Source of the DNA: Nectonema munidae
Lineage: Eukaryota; Nematomorpha; Nectonematoida; Nectonematidae
Direction of reading: 5' to 3'
Assembly: GCA_030549495.1 (NCBI GenBank)
Contig: JAUIRK010001046.1
Span: forward strand, 186,001-250,000
Length of the DNA: 64,000 bases
In this document: piece after piece, positions 1 through 13,546 of the stretch
Layout: the number at the start of each line of letters is the position of its first letter
Numbering within the stretch: position 1 is the first letter of the stretch
Notes under the pieces: model-generated
What the model was told of the DNA's origin: nothing
Database searches by the model: none
What the model saw: only the letters and a program-made list of their open reading frames with translations
Position numbers and translations under genes: made by a program

Positions 1-1005
1 CTTTTAGAACTGTTTTAGCAATGATTTTACTCGTTCAATGTGATGATAGCATGGGAATCGTCAGGAGCTTTTCAACATCGTTTCCTGTGACTACAATTGG
101 AAGCCACTTTGACTTTTCTCCAACAGTGTTTGAAAGCAATATCCCGTCAAAGTGTACTATTTAGTGTGTGTCCTTGATATACCGAGCTATTGGTGATCGA
201 ACTTTTTTCCTTGATTTCTATATGGACGATGTCGAAAGAGTTATTTTATTTATGTTGATACATGCAGCTTCGAAAGATAATGCTGAAGCTACCGCATGCA
301 TTACTTTCATTATCTAAGTGCTAGTTCTAGCCAAAGCTGCTATGAAATCCTTACTTTCAATTACATTTTTGTTTTTTTTATTTTTGCAGTCTTTGGAGGC
401 AAAAACATAGAATGAGAAGTTGAAGGAAATCAAGCTGGTTTAAAGTCATCGTCATTATCAGCATTCTTGGATGAGTCAAGAGAAGTACTATCTTCTTCAA
501 CAGTTTCTTTTTCAATGTTTTTTCAGCCTCTTCTAAACATTTCTTGTAAAATTCATATCTTTTCTTTCTTTTTCAATATTTTTTTTCAAAATCTTTTGTC
601 TTCTTTACCAATAAATATTTTTCTTAGCCCTCTTTGATCTTCAAGAAAAGCCAAATCTTCATTGTTTTTATTTTGCGTGCTAGATTATGAATGTGCGGTT
701 GCTGAACTCTTATTATTTTCCTTTGTGCGTTCTTTATTCTTCATCAATTGTTCATGTTTTTCATAAATTTAACGAATTTTTTTGCAACAAATGTTTTGTA
801 AGATGTAAACAGGCTTGCAACACCCCAAATATAAAACTTCATCTGCTACATTTTCGCAAGGTTCACTAATCCATTTTCTTTGTTTTTATATAATAAAAAG
901 CCTTTCTGAAACACACTTTTTTGTTAAAAGTTGACTACAACTTTAAAAGTCTTTTCAAGTACAGTGCCTACAAGAAAAACAGCTTTACTCTTTCTTGTTG
1001 ATGCC
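1..1005 (-). pseudogene. Decayed ORF of an uncharacterised arthropod repeat-associated family, cut by the window edge
   Basis: The minus strand opens with MASTRKSKAVFLVGTVLEK at about 1005 and, towards the left edge, shows IVHFDGILL, KSKWLPIVVTG and DVEKLLTIPML. This resembles the VHWDGKLLPDLTG...LPVIVSG pattern of an uncharacterised protein family I recall from arthropod genomes, usually in transposon-like settings. The element class is not known to me. The reading frame is broken, so I treat it as a fossil. It continues beyond base 1. Confidence 0.5.
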
Positions 1006-1024
1006 ATTTTAATTATAGGTAACT

Positions 1025-1740
1025 TGATTAAAAATATTCACTCAAATTTTACATGAAATATAGTTTTTATACGAAATCGACCATGCTGGTTTCATTTCTG
1101 GATTCAGATTTTGGATTTAAGGCTTGAAAATATTTGACTGTGTTAATAAAATTTACCGTTTATTTCTGAAAACGATTTCCACAAATATTCTCTCTAATTT
1201 TACATGAAATATATATTTGTATGCAAAATCGATTAAGCTGGTTGCATTTCTGGACTCAGTTTTCGTATTTATGTGTTTAAAAATATCTGCCAGTGTAAAT
1301 AAAATTTACGGTTTACGTCTGAAAACGATCTCCAAAAATATTTTCTCTAATTTTACATGAAATATATGTTTTTATACCAAATCAACCATGCTGGTTTCAT
1401 TTCTTAACTTTCTTTTCCCTTTTAAAGCTTAAAAATATTTCCAAGTGTTAATAAAATGTGCAGTTTAGATCTAATGTCGGCAGAAATATATTTGAAATTT
1501 AAATATATCTATTTTTATACCAAATTGGAGATGATGTTTTAATTTTTGGACTCCGTTTTCAAAATTTAGGCTTTGAAAATATCTGAAAGCTTAAATCAAC
1601 TTTCCGGTTTATATCTAAAAACTGTCTCCAAAAATATTTTTAAAATTTAAAATAAAATATTTGTTTTTATACAAAATCGACTGTAATTTATTTCTGTACT
1701 CCATTTTGGCTAATATACGGATAAAAAATAACCGGAAGTT
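1025..1740. repeat. Tandem repeat, unit about 150 bp, about 5 copies
   Basis: The phrase TTTTACATGAAATATA recurs at about 1047, 1198 and 1351, and TTTTTATACCAAAT-like phrases continue the spacing at about 1367, 1512 and 1663. Unit length is 145-153 bp. The first three units are close to each other; the last two are more diverged. Confidence 0.8.
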
Positions 1741-3865
1741 GCAATTGAATTAGTGATATATGCCCGGAATCACTTTTTTGAAAAAAAATCATTTCTAAAA
1801 TCGTTAATAAATTGGTTATATAGTAAAAATATAACATTTTTTTTTGTATATTTTGGCTTATAATAATTTCTTCATCTCGAGTATGAAATATTTATTTGAA
1901 AAAAACAAAACGTATTATAAAATCATTTGAATATTAGTATTATGAGAGAAGGAAACAACCTGAAAATAAATTGAAAAGAGAACGTTTGATCAAAGGAAAT
2001 AATTTTATAAAATAAGTATGTATCTTGACTAAATGGAAGACATACCATGTTTTTATGAACTAGGAAATGGTGTAATGATCTAATATTGGGTGTTTCAAAA
2101 AAGATTTTGACAGTGAAAAAGAAGTTTCTCTTTTGCAAAATCTTTAAACCTATAACTTATCAGCTGAGTTTAAAATTATTATCATTTCACTAAGATGGGT
2201 AGAAAATTTTAAAATTTTGAATGGGTCACAGTTATCAAAACTGTCACAGATGCCAATATGAGAAGATTTAGTCACTATCAGGATCATTTTAAATTTTAAA
2301 TGGATTTTGTCCATCTCTTTCCTTTTGAGTGAAATATAGAGTTTTTTAAATGAAGAAGGTAGACAACTTTTACTAATTGAACAATTAACATCACGAATGA
2401 TTTCATCAGAAAAAAATTTTTGAACTAGGATTGGTTGACAAATATTCAGGTTGAATATCTCTTCTATCACTTGATATAATAAAATACATGATACTGATAA
2501 AAAAAGCCTAAGATCATCAAGAAGATTCTTGATTTCATTTTAAATTTTAAATACAATTTTTTGTCCACAAAGAGGTTAAAAATTTACTGTATCAGTATTT
2601 TCTTTATCATAACTTCTCCGTACACAAAATAACAGTATTAAAAATTTGGAATGAAATATAAATAAAACAAAACTGATTTCTGAGTTACCTTTTAAGCTTT
2701 TATTTTAAGAATGATTTTTTTAGAGTTTTTTCAATTTTTTTTGAAACTTCAAGAGAAAACTGTATAACCTGAAAGTCTTTTAATTTTTTATTATCACTGT
2801 CTCCGCTATTTGGCAATTTCCATTACTTAAAAGACATAATTGTTATTTAATTTATTTGACAAAAATGTTATGCAATATCATCCGTTCAAGACAATCTGTG
2901 TGCCCGCTTATTTTAAATTTAAAAGGGTTTCGGGAAGATTTCATTGCATAGAAAATTTTTTGTTAAATTTTATCAAGACAACGAAATATTTTTGCTAAAA
3001 TCATCCAATTTTGGAAATAAGGAGCTTTAATTTAAGACTATAAAATGTTCATGTGTGACTTGTATTATTTTAAAGCCCATAAAATAAGCTTTAATTTGGT
3101 GTATTTTATGTTGACCAGGACAAATGAGTTAAGAAATGCAAAAATTATAAGCATCATAACAATTGACTTAAATTTATTCTCTAACTAATTTTACTAATAA
3201 TTCATAATTCGTAACATAGTAGTTCTAAATAGTTCTTGACATTTTTCATAGTTACTTTCTGTCATCAGAATTATGCGCAGCGATCCATGATAAAGTGAAA
3301 CAAGATAAAGAGCAATATTATAATTAATCAAATTTATTTTCTAATTCCCACTTTTGACACATTTCAAAAATGTCTTCATAATTATAACAAACATATGTCA
3401 CACTTTCACGTGATGTGTCTATTTTCACATATAATCTAGTATCACTAATTTTCCATGCACTTTTCATGTAAAAATAGTAACGCTAATTTTTGACCGCGCT
3501 AGACCTCGAAATATATTTTAAAAATTTTTTGAAGTTTCAATGCGGTCAAAAATGATCGCTTCGTATTTTTAGTGTTAACATATCACATGGCACTAAATTC
3601 ACGATTTATTTTCGTATTTATGTAAACTAATTAGTGGTCTGGCAAGACCACAAGGGGAGACAACTTGTCTGAGTACTATATATCTTTTTTACAAAATCGA
3701 AAAAATTTGAAAATCCCACTTTTAGAAAAAATTTTCTAATATAATTTCCCACATCATTTAAGAATTTGACAAATTGAACTTATTTGCAATTTTGAAAAAC
3801 TTGATCACATACGCCTGAGTTATACTTGTTTGAAATTTAGTCCCATGGAAGCCATATATATATAT
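1741..3865. other. AT-rich stretch, no gene recognised
   Basis: Two minus-strand open frames at 1923-2138 and 2150-2470 (71 and 106 residues) have ATG starts but match nothing I know. They are built from AT-rich codons and could be chance or the remains of a repeat. The rest is simple AT-rich sequence. Confidence 0.4.
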
Positions 3866-5867
3866 CCCTCGGATACATATGCGGGGAACTTCATTCTCAA
3901 TTATTCAAAACAGATATTATATTTTAGTCTGAGATTTCATGTATTCTTAAAAATATTTGTTAGAAATATAACAAAACAAAAAAAAGAATTATAGTGAAAA
4001 GCTATAGTTTAATAAGAAAATAAAGAGACCAACAGGCATTATATTTTTTGGGGTCATCTTGACCCCACTTTACAGTTCATATATAGTTATCTATTCCTTC
4101 AAGTAACTAATGTTCGAGTGATGATGATGATGGCTTATATTCTCGTCAAGCAAGAACTGAGTCTTTTCTTTGGAAAGCAAGAGATGGAACAATTTGGCAA
4201 AACTACAAAAAAACTTTTTCTAAAACTTTTTCTCACAACATCATTAAAAGCAAGGAAAACAAACCGAATATATCTTCAGTAAAAAGTTGCTTCGATATAT
4301 TTTTCACATCTACTATCATTGAAGAAATCATTCTTTCCACAAACAAAGAAGAAAAGAGAATATCAGATCAAAATAAAACAAAGTGCCGTGAAGTTGATAA
4401 AGATGAATTTTTTGCCTTTTTAGGTCTTTTAATTTTGTCTGGTAAAGAAAGAAATTGAGATGTTAATCTGAAAACTTTATTCCTAAGTTCTTTTTCGAAC
4501 CCTCAGTACACGGCTACAATGTCTTTGAATCGATTTCAAGATTTAAAAAGAATGTTAAGATTTGACGATAAAAGAACAAGATTAGAGAGATCCAAAAATG
4601 ACAAAATGCCACCTATTAGGTACATTTGATCACTTTTCATCAACAACTGTAAAAAATACTGTCCAGTCTCTACGAATTTTACAGTAGGTGAACAGCTTTT
4701 ATCCTATCGTGGAAGATGTGGATTTAAACAATATATACCTTGTAAACCATCCAAGTATGGTATCAAAATTTTTTGGATATGCGATTCGGTGACTGGCTAT
4801 ATGCTAGACATGCTTTGGTTTATCTAGGAAAACAACCTGGTAGTCAAGTGGAAAGAAACTTATCGTCAAAAGTTGTACTCGATTTATGTCGCAAGTGTAT
4901 TTTACAAGTGTTCCTTTGGCAAAAGAGTTATTAGAGAAAAAATTGACGATAGTTGGACCTATTAAAATAAATAGAAAAGAAGTACCAAAAGAGTTGTTGT
5001 CAAAAGCAAACAGAGAAATTTTTTCAACTAAATTTTGTTTTTCAAATAAACTAACTTTACTCAGTTAGATCCCAAGAAAGAACAAGAACATTTTACTTTT
5101 AAGTTCTATGCATCATAATGAAGAAGTTGATGCAATACATCGAAGAAAAATTCCTGAAATCATTCAATGTTACAACCAAACAAAAGGAGGTGTTGATTTA
5201 ATGGATAAACTTCTAGGCACTTACGACTGCAAAAGAGCTTCAAAAAGATGGCATATGGCTTTTTTCTTCAATATTCTTAACGTTGGGGTGTTAAATGCCT
5301 TTTTGTTATACACACAAATTGATTCCGAAAAGTATGCTTCTTTTACACATCGCAGAAGATTCTTTTTATATGATTTAGTCAAGGAACTAATCTCACCTGA
5401 AATGATTAAAAGAGTTTCATCGATGTCTTTGAAAAAAGAAAGCCTTTTAGCTCTAAAAAGATGTGGAATTGAAAGAAGCGTTGAAATGTCAAAGAATTCA
5501 TCTGTAAAATGATCTAGATGTGAAGTTTGTAGCAGGGAAGGACGACAAAAAGACAAATATAATGTATCAAAATTGCTCAAAATTCATTTGTAAAAATCAT
5601 ACTTTTTATTATTGTGTAGATTGCAGTAAATAAAATTTTTTATTCGAATCAATGTCTGAATTATTTTTGAAATAGATTCCAATTGTGTTTCCAATTTTTT
5701 TCCCAAAAAGATGTTATAAAAATTATTAAATTTGCTTGAATTATAATTAAAAACAAATTCTATAGGTATAAAAAAAGCAAGATAAAGAGAGAATCTAGTG
5801 TATAGGTTTTTGGGTCTAATTGACCCCAAAATGTAAAATTGTACTTTTTTTCATATGTATCCGAGGG
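3866..5867 (+). mobile_element. piggyBac-like DNA transposon PB1, inactivated, with terminal inverted repeats
   Basis: The termini are CCCTCGGATACATATG at 3866-3881 and its exact inverse at 5852-5867, flanked by ATAT on both sides. Subterminal GGGGTCA..TGACCCC palindromes lie near 4050 and 5815. Between them is a plus-strand transposase with several stops and frame changes. Recognisable parts are GLLILSG, ATMSLNRFQDLKRMLRFDD, the catalytic region TVGEQLLSYRGRC, KPSKYGIKIFW, GGVDLMDKLLGTYD and KRWHMAFFFN, and a cysteine-containing tail. The family normally has (V/I)DEQL at the first catalytic Asp; here the Asp is Gly. Length (2.0 kb) is normal. Confidence 0.9.
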
Positions 5868-8530
5868 ATATATTTGTAACATCATCATGACTTTTTTCAC
5901 GCAGGTTTACTCTAAAGTCAAAAAAAAATGTAAGCTGAATTATGTATAATATGAAAGATGGGTTAGAAGTCATAGGAAGGGTTTGCTTATACTGTCGAGC
6001 CAATACTTCCAATACTTTATTTTATAAAAATGTCAAATTTTGATGTAATGTGACAAAATCTGATGATTTCCATATGCGTTCAATGCAAAATTTAGATGAA
6101 AAAGATACCAGTACAAAATATGTGTTTTGATTGGTTTTTAGAAAAAAACACCTCTTTTTTTTGACATGAAACTAGTTAGGAAGGTTTTCTAAGTACACAT
6201 TGCATATATTGCTACATTCCAAATTAAAATTAAATGACCCCAATTTATATTGGTTAGTTTAGAGTATTGTTTTGATTTCAAGCCTCCATTACTGTTCTAA
6301 ACTCATGATTGTAACTTAAAGAAAGTTTTATTGATATTTAATTCACTTTGAAAAAATCTTTCAGTTATTGATATTGGTTTATTTGTAAGGCTAGTCCACG
6401 TTTTTGTTATAAAGAAAATCCCGAAATAAACTTGCGATTTACATTGTTGTTTTTCGCCTTTAAATATCAATAGCAAGTAAAAGAGAAACGTGTTTCTAGA
6501 CTTCAGGTGGTTAAAAATTGTTTATATTCAAAAATTAACTACTTTCATAGCTAACCCTCGCTTACGGACTCAATATTTTTTTCCGCTTACAACATTCAAA
6601 CGTCAATTACGGAAAATTTTAATATAAAAGCCTTATTAACGATTACTATGTAAATGTTCATAAAATAATGAAGTTTATTATTTTAAGAAAAATATTATAA
6701 TTACATTTCTTATTTTTTCAGGAAGAATGAAAATGTCCAATTTTGAAGAAAAATTAAAATAGATGGGGTTAAACAAATTTAGTGTATGTCAAAAAAAATT
6801 ATAAGCAATTTGAACAGACAACTTTAGAATGATTTTTACAAACCATATTTTACATTTTGTGCATTGTCTTGAGGTTCTGTTTCTTTATAAAACACAGAGG
6901 GAAGAGGAGGCTTTGTTCGAAAATGTCTGCTCAACTTCAGTACGATTTTCAAAGCCATAGTAAGACAATAAGTGCTTGACGTCTAAGGATAATTCTGAAG
7001 TGAGAGATCTAACCCTCATTGACTCTTCCGCCATTCGAAGCGCGAATTCGAGCGAAATATTAGAGTTTTAGTTTTCTCTTCAATTTTTATAGGAAAATTT
7101 TATATTTTTTTCTTTTAGCAAAGATTTTTTATCACTTTAGGAACTTTATTAACGGTATTCCCTTTAAGCGAACTTAATCTAAAATAAATACGTTTGAAAC
7201 TTTTTTTTCCATTTTTATTTAAATATATTCTATTAAAAGTAAAATATATAAAGAAAAATGCTTTGGATATGATAATTTTTTAGAGATGATAATAAAGACG
7301 TTTTAGCGAATCCTTTCTCAAATAAATGGGTTTGAAAATTTTTTTCTTTTTTATTTAAATGTTCTATTTAAAGCAAAATATCTCTATCCGCCTTCGTTTC
7401 ACTCATCGTCTCCATTGCTTGATACGGACATATAAATGAATGCGTTACAAAGTTAATATTGATTTTCAAAACACGCTAAATCTTCATATAAAATCTATTA
7501 TTTATGTATCATCGATGCTGCACAAATATTTCATTCTGCATTGTTGACATTCATTGTATAATCAGCGCATCGCTAAAAGCACTTCATTATGAAAAAGATT
7601 AGATCTAGTGTTCATCTACCTTTATACCCAGCGAGTTTTCATCATTGGGCTAAGCATATACAATGATTCAAGCTATTTCACACAAATTAAGGCAAAACAT
7701 GGCGTGTAATGAGTCAAAATATAGCAAATTTTATGCTGAATTTAAATATGCAGGCTATTTTTTGATTAAACGTTTGTTTTCACAATTCTAAAAATCAAAA
7801 GACTAATTTTTCATTGTTGCTATATTATTCTTAGTCGTTATTGACATATTCATAAAAATGCTTTCCACACAATAGAGTAAGCGAAAAGCATTTTTATCTA
7901 CGAAGTGAGGATCTTGGTTAACATTTTTTATCCACGCCATAGATTGCGAAAATCGGAGAACGGTGTATTTTTTTATTATATTTAAAATTACAAAATGGGA
8001 AATAGATTCAAATTTAAATACAATTAATATAACAAAAACACGAAATTAAAATTTAATGAGATATTTTACATCGTTGGCATGATATTCAAAAGATAAAGAT
8101 AAAGGTATTCTACTGCAATTCATATTTATCATAGATTTATAGGTAATAGCTATACGATGGTTTAGAAAATGTGAAATAATTTTATTTAATGAATTTTGAA
8201 AAATCATCTCTCACATGATTTGATGTCTTCTAAAACCTCAAGAGGTTGGAGACAGGAGAGAACTCCTCATATTTTTAGTTACCATCTTGTGAACTCTCAA
8301 GAAGATGAACAGTGTATTTAATTTCATACTTTTTTATAATAAAGTTTGCTTCGTGCTGCTTTTAAATAATAAAAATGGGGAGACAATGAGGTGAAAGTCA
8401 TTGCGTTATTCAATTTTCATTCAACTAATAATCTAATCCTGTTAAGAATAAGAGATTTTTAAGCTTATGGTTAGGGTTGGATAATGTCATTTTTAAAATA
8501 CATTTTCAAAAACTGAAACTTTTTATAGGA
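5868..8530. other. AT-rich intergenic DNA without recognised gene
   Basis: No ORF or family signal was seen. A short hairpin (AAAAATGCTTTCC with an inverse copy, about 7855-7895) and phrases such as CTAACCCTCGCTTACGGAC near 6553 hint at worn transposon ends, but none can be paired with confidence. Confidence 0.4.
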
Positions 8531-8539
8531 AATTTTGCA

Positions 8540-9720
8540 AGGGAAAATTAAACATCTTGTCTTCTCAAAAGTAATCAAGGCGCTTCTTAAAGCTATGCAA
8601 AGAGGGGGAATATATAACATGATCAAGTAGGCTGTTCCAATCATTAATAAAAGAAGCTTTATAAAGGCGCATTCTGCATCTTGTTTTTATAAACTTTTTG
8701 TGGTGCATTCTTTGACTTCTTTGAGGGAAGGTAGGTAAGACGTTATGATTGAGATCCATATTTTTGTTAATACTATTATCAACAGTACTCATATCAATTC
8801 GCTTTTATTTGTACAACAGAGATGGTAAAGACGATGCACTTTGTCTTTCATCATAGTTCAATTTTTCGAATCCTTTTACTTTTTTGGTTATACATCTTTG
8901 TAATTTTCTAGTGCTTTCTTAACTTTATTGCAGGTTGGGTGTGGTATCACGTCACCGTCGTCGAGAATAAGTCTTATTAGGGCATTATATGGTGGTGTAG
9001 CTATCGTAGCATCAAAAGAAGTAGGGTAATATACACAAGATGAAATAAAGAATAGGCTTTCCAAATAAGTTTTGAAAAGTAAAGTTAAACTTTGAGAGCA
9101 TCATCAATAATAATGACTAAATCGTTTATTTGCTGAACTCCCTTTACATCTGCCCTGCTATGCAGTAAATTAAGTTATTTTTGGAATCAATTTGAAAATG
9201 GTTACATTTAGAGAAATTGAGATCCACCCCAAAGTGTTACACGATTGATACACTGTGAAAATGTCAGCTTGAAGTGCTTTGAGATCGTCAGCAACAACTT
9301 TAAAGAGGGATAATTTTGAGAAGCAAGTCATTTATATATATGTTAAATAATAAAGGGCCAATCACACAAGCTTGAATGACACGACTACTTTAGATGAATT
9401 AGATAAGTGTCAATTAAGAGAAAGAAATTTTATTCAATAAGTCAGGAAACTTTCGATACATTTGACAATTTTAGTGTTCACACCATAAGCCTTTAAAGTA
9501 AATGTGTGGAACTTTGTCAAACATCTTTCCAAAATCCAAGTATAAAACATCAACCGCGCTATTTTTTCTAGAAGTACAGCCATATCATTATGAGACTGCA
9601 ATAACTGAGTTATTGTTGTCTTGTTCTCGCTTGGATGTTATATAAAAAAGTTAATGATTCTTCTATTTCTCGTCGAAATTTCATTTTGAAACTGGTTGAA
9701 GAACTATTTGTTATTAGCTC
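8540..9720 (-). mobile_element. LINE fragment (CR1/Jockey-type reverse transcriptase and 3' end)
   Basis: Reading the minus strand from 9720 down, I see TTITQLLQSHND, VDVLYLDFGKMFDKVPH (the RT fingers/palm motif, usually YLDFxKAFDxVPH), VIGPLLFNIYINDL (usually GSVLGPLLFLIYINDL), then LQRCITKKVKGFEKLNYDER. The last open frame ends in YKASFINDWNSLLDHVIYSP and FKKRLDYF, the standard C-terminus of this LINE group. Several stops and frameshifts break it. The catalytic FADD box region is degraded. It is a 5'-truncated, inactive copy. Confidence 0.88.
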
Positions 9721-9734
9721 TTAAAGTTTAGACA

Positions 9735-9905
9735 TGTCTTGTGAAGATACACGCTTCACTGATTTAAGGCCAACTTCATCTACAAGAAAGCTTTGCCAAA
9801 CTAAAGAGAGCAGAAACAAAACCATTGAAAGATGTAAAAGATGTGGGAAATATGCATATGGAAAGTGCGTTTCCAAAAAATATATATATGTGTAAAAAAT
9901 GTTAC
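9735..9905 (+). mobile_element. piggyBac C-terminal zinc-finger fragment
   Basis: The plus strand reads DLRPTSSTRKLCQTKESRNK followed by RCKRCGKYAYGKCVSKK. RPT..S.RKLC followed by CxxCG..xCxxC is the C-terminal zinc-finger region of many piggyBac transposases. It lies upstream of the N-terminal part of the next element, so it probably belongs to a separate, older copy. Confidence 0.55.
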
Positions 9906-10129
9906 AAAAAGTAGAATCATCTTTTTATCAATTTACAATAAGTCTTTTCATTGGAAGAGTGGATGTGTTAATTTTCATGAAAATGAATTCAAAGGAGCTC
10001 TTCACACAAGTTACTATGATAATGCCAACTTGAATTTGATGGATGTTTTTTTATCTATTTTTGACTGAAACTCTTATTAACATGATTGTTTCATTTACAA
10101 ACAATTATGCTTCGTAAAACAACTTTAAT

Positions 10130-11400
10130 TTAAACTTTAGTAATGATGAATTTAAAGTTTTTTTGGTATTTTCACTCTAATGGGCTACCATAAATTACCT
10201 AAATATCGCATGTATTGGAACAAGAGTGAGGATTGTGGTGTGAAAATTGTATCGTTGGCAATGAGGAGAGATAGGTTTGATGAAATAAAAAGTAGCTACA
10301 TTTTTCAGACAACAATCAACTTGACTCAAGTGATAAGTTCACCAAAATACAGCCACTTGTTGACAAACTAAATCAAATTTTTTCTTCAAATGAATGAAGA
10401 TACGTGAAGATGAAACGATGATACTGTATTATGGTCGTCAACATCTGAAACAGTTCATCAAAAGAAAGCCTCAAAGGTTTGGGTATAAGCAATGGTCAGA
10501 TTGCATTCAATCTGGGTATTTAGTGAACTTTGATCTTTATCAAGTTAAATCGGAAAAAAGAAGTACAGGGTTAATTTTAGGGGAATCTGTAGTACTCAAC
10601 TTTGTTGAGAAAAACAACAAGAATTTCATCAACTCATACCATTATGTTATGGATAATATTTTTCAACCTTGAACTTGTTTCAAATGATTAAAGAAAAAAA
10701 GCAGAACATTGATGGCTACCATAAAAAAGAACAGGCTGCTCAATTTTCCTAAAAAAAAGTGAAAAAGATTTTAAAAAAGATCCCAGAGGGAGTTTTACGG
10801 CATACAATTCCTGTTCTTTTAACGTTTGTGAGTGGTTTGATAATAGGGTTGTGATTTGTGGATCTAACAAGTATGGGGTAGAGCCACTAAATAAAATTTC
10901 ACGATACTCGCGTACATTAAAAAGTAGGATAAAAATAAATCAGCCTTAAATGTTTATAATCGAGAGATGGGGCATGTAGACATAATGGACCAAAATCTCT
11001 TGATTTATAAAAGTTGTTTAAGAGGAAAAAAATGGTATATGCCTATTGTAATGCATATTATTGATTTTTATCATTAATGTAGATCATGCAAGCTTGGCTT
11101 GTCTACAAGTTGACCCCAAACTCTTAAAAAAAGATGAACTTTTTTACCGCAGAATTGTGGCTCAAAGTTTATTAAAAATCTATGAAGTTTATCCGCAATC
11201 ATCCAAGGCTCTGGTAAGTCCAAATCCTTCAGACATCACAAGATTCGACAAGCCTGGACACTTGGTCACTTCCATTGAAGACAATAAAAGATTGTAATGT
11301 CGACATTGCCATTCCAAAACTCCCAAAAATGCATTAAATACAATGTTGGAGTTCATCTGAAATGCTTTATCGCTTACCATACTAAAATGAAAAAAATGTT
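10130..11400 (+). mobile_element. piggyBac-like transposase remnant PB2 (PGBD3/4-like)
   Basis: Ordered motifs on the plus strand: MGYHKLPKYRMYWNKSEDCG and MRRDRFDEIKSSYIFQTTIN (N-terminal part); DETMILYYGRQHLKQFIK with KPQRFGYKQWSDC (first catalytic Asp intact); ESVVLNFVEK; GHVDIMDQNLLIYKSCLRGK with KWYMPI (from two frames); RFDKPGHLVTSIEDNKR with a Cys/His tail. Together these follow a vertebrate PGBD-type transposase from near its start to its end. At least four frame changes or stops make it inactive. Terminal repeats were not found. Confidence 0.85.
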
Positions 11401-12785
11401 TTAATAAAATCGTATTTTGCTTTTACAAAATTTTTTGAGGTGTACGAACGCCCCATTTATGGTACGGCATTTTTTTAATTACGAAAAAAAAAATTTTTTT
11501 TATTGTACCCAAATTTCGTTTATTAGTAGTGTGTAAACTTTGATATATCACTTTCATTAGATAAAACGAAGTATTTTTGCTTGGGCATTTCAGATAATCA
11601 AATTAAATGGACTTCCCGGCACTTGAAGGAACTATGCATTACTGACCTATCGGCATGAAAGAGTAATAAAGTGTGGGAACCGCGGGTTTATATATAATAT
11701 GATGACAATTAATGAAAAAGCGAGAATACATAAGAAAATTTAGCGAAATGAAGCGATTCCGCACTAAAACGTGTCTTAAATTCAAATTGATTTAATGCAA
11801 ATAATGAGTTCAAGATTTTTGAAGCAACGGTAACAAGAACAAAAGACTGGCTAGTATGAAATCTGAACGTGTTTTTGATATGCTGGATTGTTTTCTTCTA
11901 AATTGCGATCAAGATTTTCTGCACCAAACTTATAGATACTCTTTGTTTTTAACATCATATTTTAAGAAGAGACGTGTTAGTTAATTTGTAAAAGATATTT
12001 TGCCCGTAACTATTTTTGTTTTTCTATGTTACAAAGTTTGACATTTTTTAAACAATCTTTTTACTTCATAAATCTTTGACGTTTTTTTTTCTTCAAAAAA
12101 CCTGTCTTACCCGGTTTTGAAAAAAACATCGGTTTCAAAAGAAACGGTTTTGACTTTTTCGATTTTTTACATCTCTAGTAGGTATACAGCATGAGGTAAA
12201 ATTGACCAAAAAATTGACCTTGTGCCGAAAAAGACTTCTAGTTATAAAAATTGCCTTTAAAATAGTGCGATAAAAAAAATTAGTCATACTTTTTAAAGTC
12301 GTAAAAAGCATGTAATTAAAGATATTTTCGGACTTGACATTTCTATCTTTTGCATTAAATTTCTTGAATTTTTGAAAAGAACTTTCCATTTTGATATCAA
12401 AAATTGGGTGATTTTGTAATTTCAAAAATTGGAAAATTTTAGGTTTTTTTTATCTGATTGATCTCTGGACAGAATAAATATGTTCGAGAAGAAATGATTT
12501 AATCAGATAAGGGATTAATTTGTAACTTATCAATGCTTTATACCAAACCATTGGCAATATTTCGAAAAAAATATTTCAAATTGTTTCAAAAATCTGCCTT
12601 TAAAGGATTGCTGAATCAAAAGTGAAAGTCTTTCTTATGAGAACTTTTTATGAAAGGTAGGAGTGTTTGGTATCACACATATTATTGAACTTATCTAGAA
12701 TAAAATGGAGGCATCACAATATACTAATTTCTATGCCATTTTTAGAATGTGTCGTATGAATATTTAAGCAGGGGACAAAAGAGAT
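11401..12785. other. AT-rich intergenic DNA
   Basis: No gene recognised. A 96-residue minus-strand open frame (12135-12425) matches nothing known to me and reads like chance AT-rich sequence. Confidence 0.4.
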
Positions 12786-13256
12786 CAGGGCCGGTTGCGA
12801 GCCGATTTGACATATTTTATCAAATTGGGCCCGTGCATTAAATGGCCCCGCGCCTGTGCGCCATTTTCTGTATTATAACATATACGGTCTACGGTTTCAC
12901 AAGAAAGACTTATCAGTTTGGCAATACTTTCTATATAGAAATCGATGACATTGCTAAAGCTATTGGCTTTAAAAATATTTTGAAAGATTTTGCTAATAAA
13001 AAAGCTCAAATGGTCTTTTCCTAAAAGAGTATATGTAATTGTCTAATTTGAATATCTTAATGTTAAAAGTAAAAAAATAAAAGTATCCATATTGCCTTTC
13101 AATTTTTTTATACCAAGCATTAAATCTCTATTTTTTTGGTTTGTATGTGTTTTTTTGTATGAAATATAAACACCCATAAATTTTACTATGAAGAGTCGGG
13201 ACCCCGCTTTCAGATTTCTAATTGGGCCACACAATTCCTAGCACGCACTGGCCCTG
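12786..13256. mobile_element. hAT-type miniature element (471 bp)
   Basis: The left end is CAGGGCCGGTTGCGAGCC and the right end is the inverse of CAGGGCCAGTGCGTGC, so the termini share CAGGGCC(G/A)GT. The flanks AAAGAGAT and CAGAAGAT agree at 5 of 8 positions, a possible worn 8-bp target duplication. No transposase is seen; small open frames inside are not recognisable. Confidence 0.7.
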
Positions 13257-13546
13257 CAGAAGATGAACGAAAATTAATGTGGTAAATTATTTTGATTACT
13301 GTGTATTTTTAGAGATTTATTCTTTTTATGTATATTTTATACATGACAATTTAAAATTGTCTTTAACAATAATAATTGACTATATTTAAGTAAGATAAAA
13401 TTGTTTTAGTGTGTTTTTTTTATCGAAATTTGATCTGAGCAGGTAGGCTTTAAAATCGTTTTTGGGAATATATTAAATTATAAAAAATTTCACAACTAGA
13501 CTGGTAAACTTCATTATTTTTTAAAAAAATTTTAAAACTTTATTAA

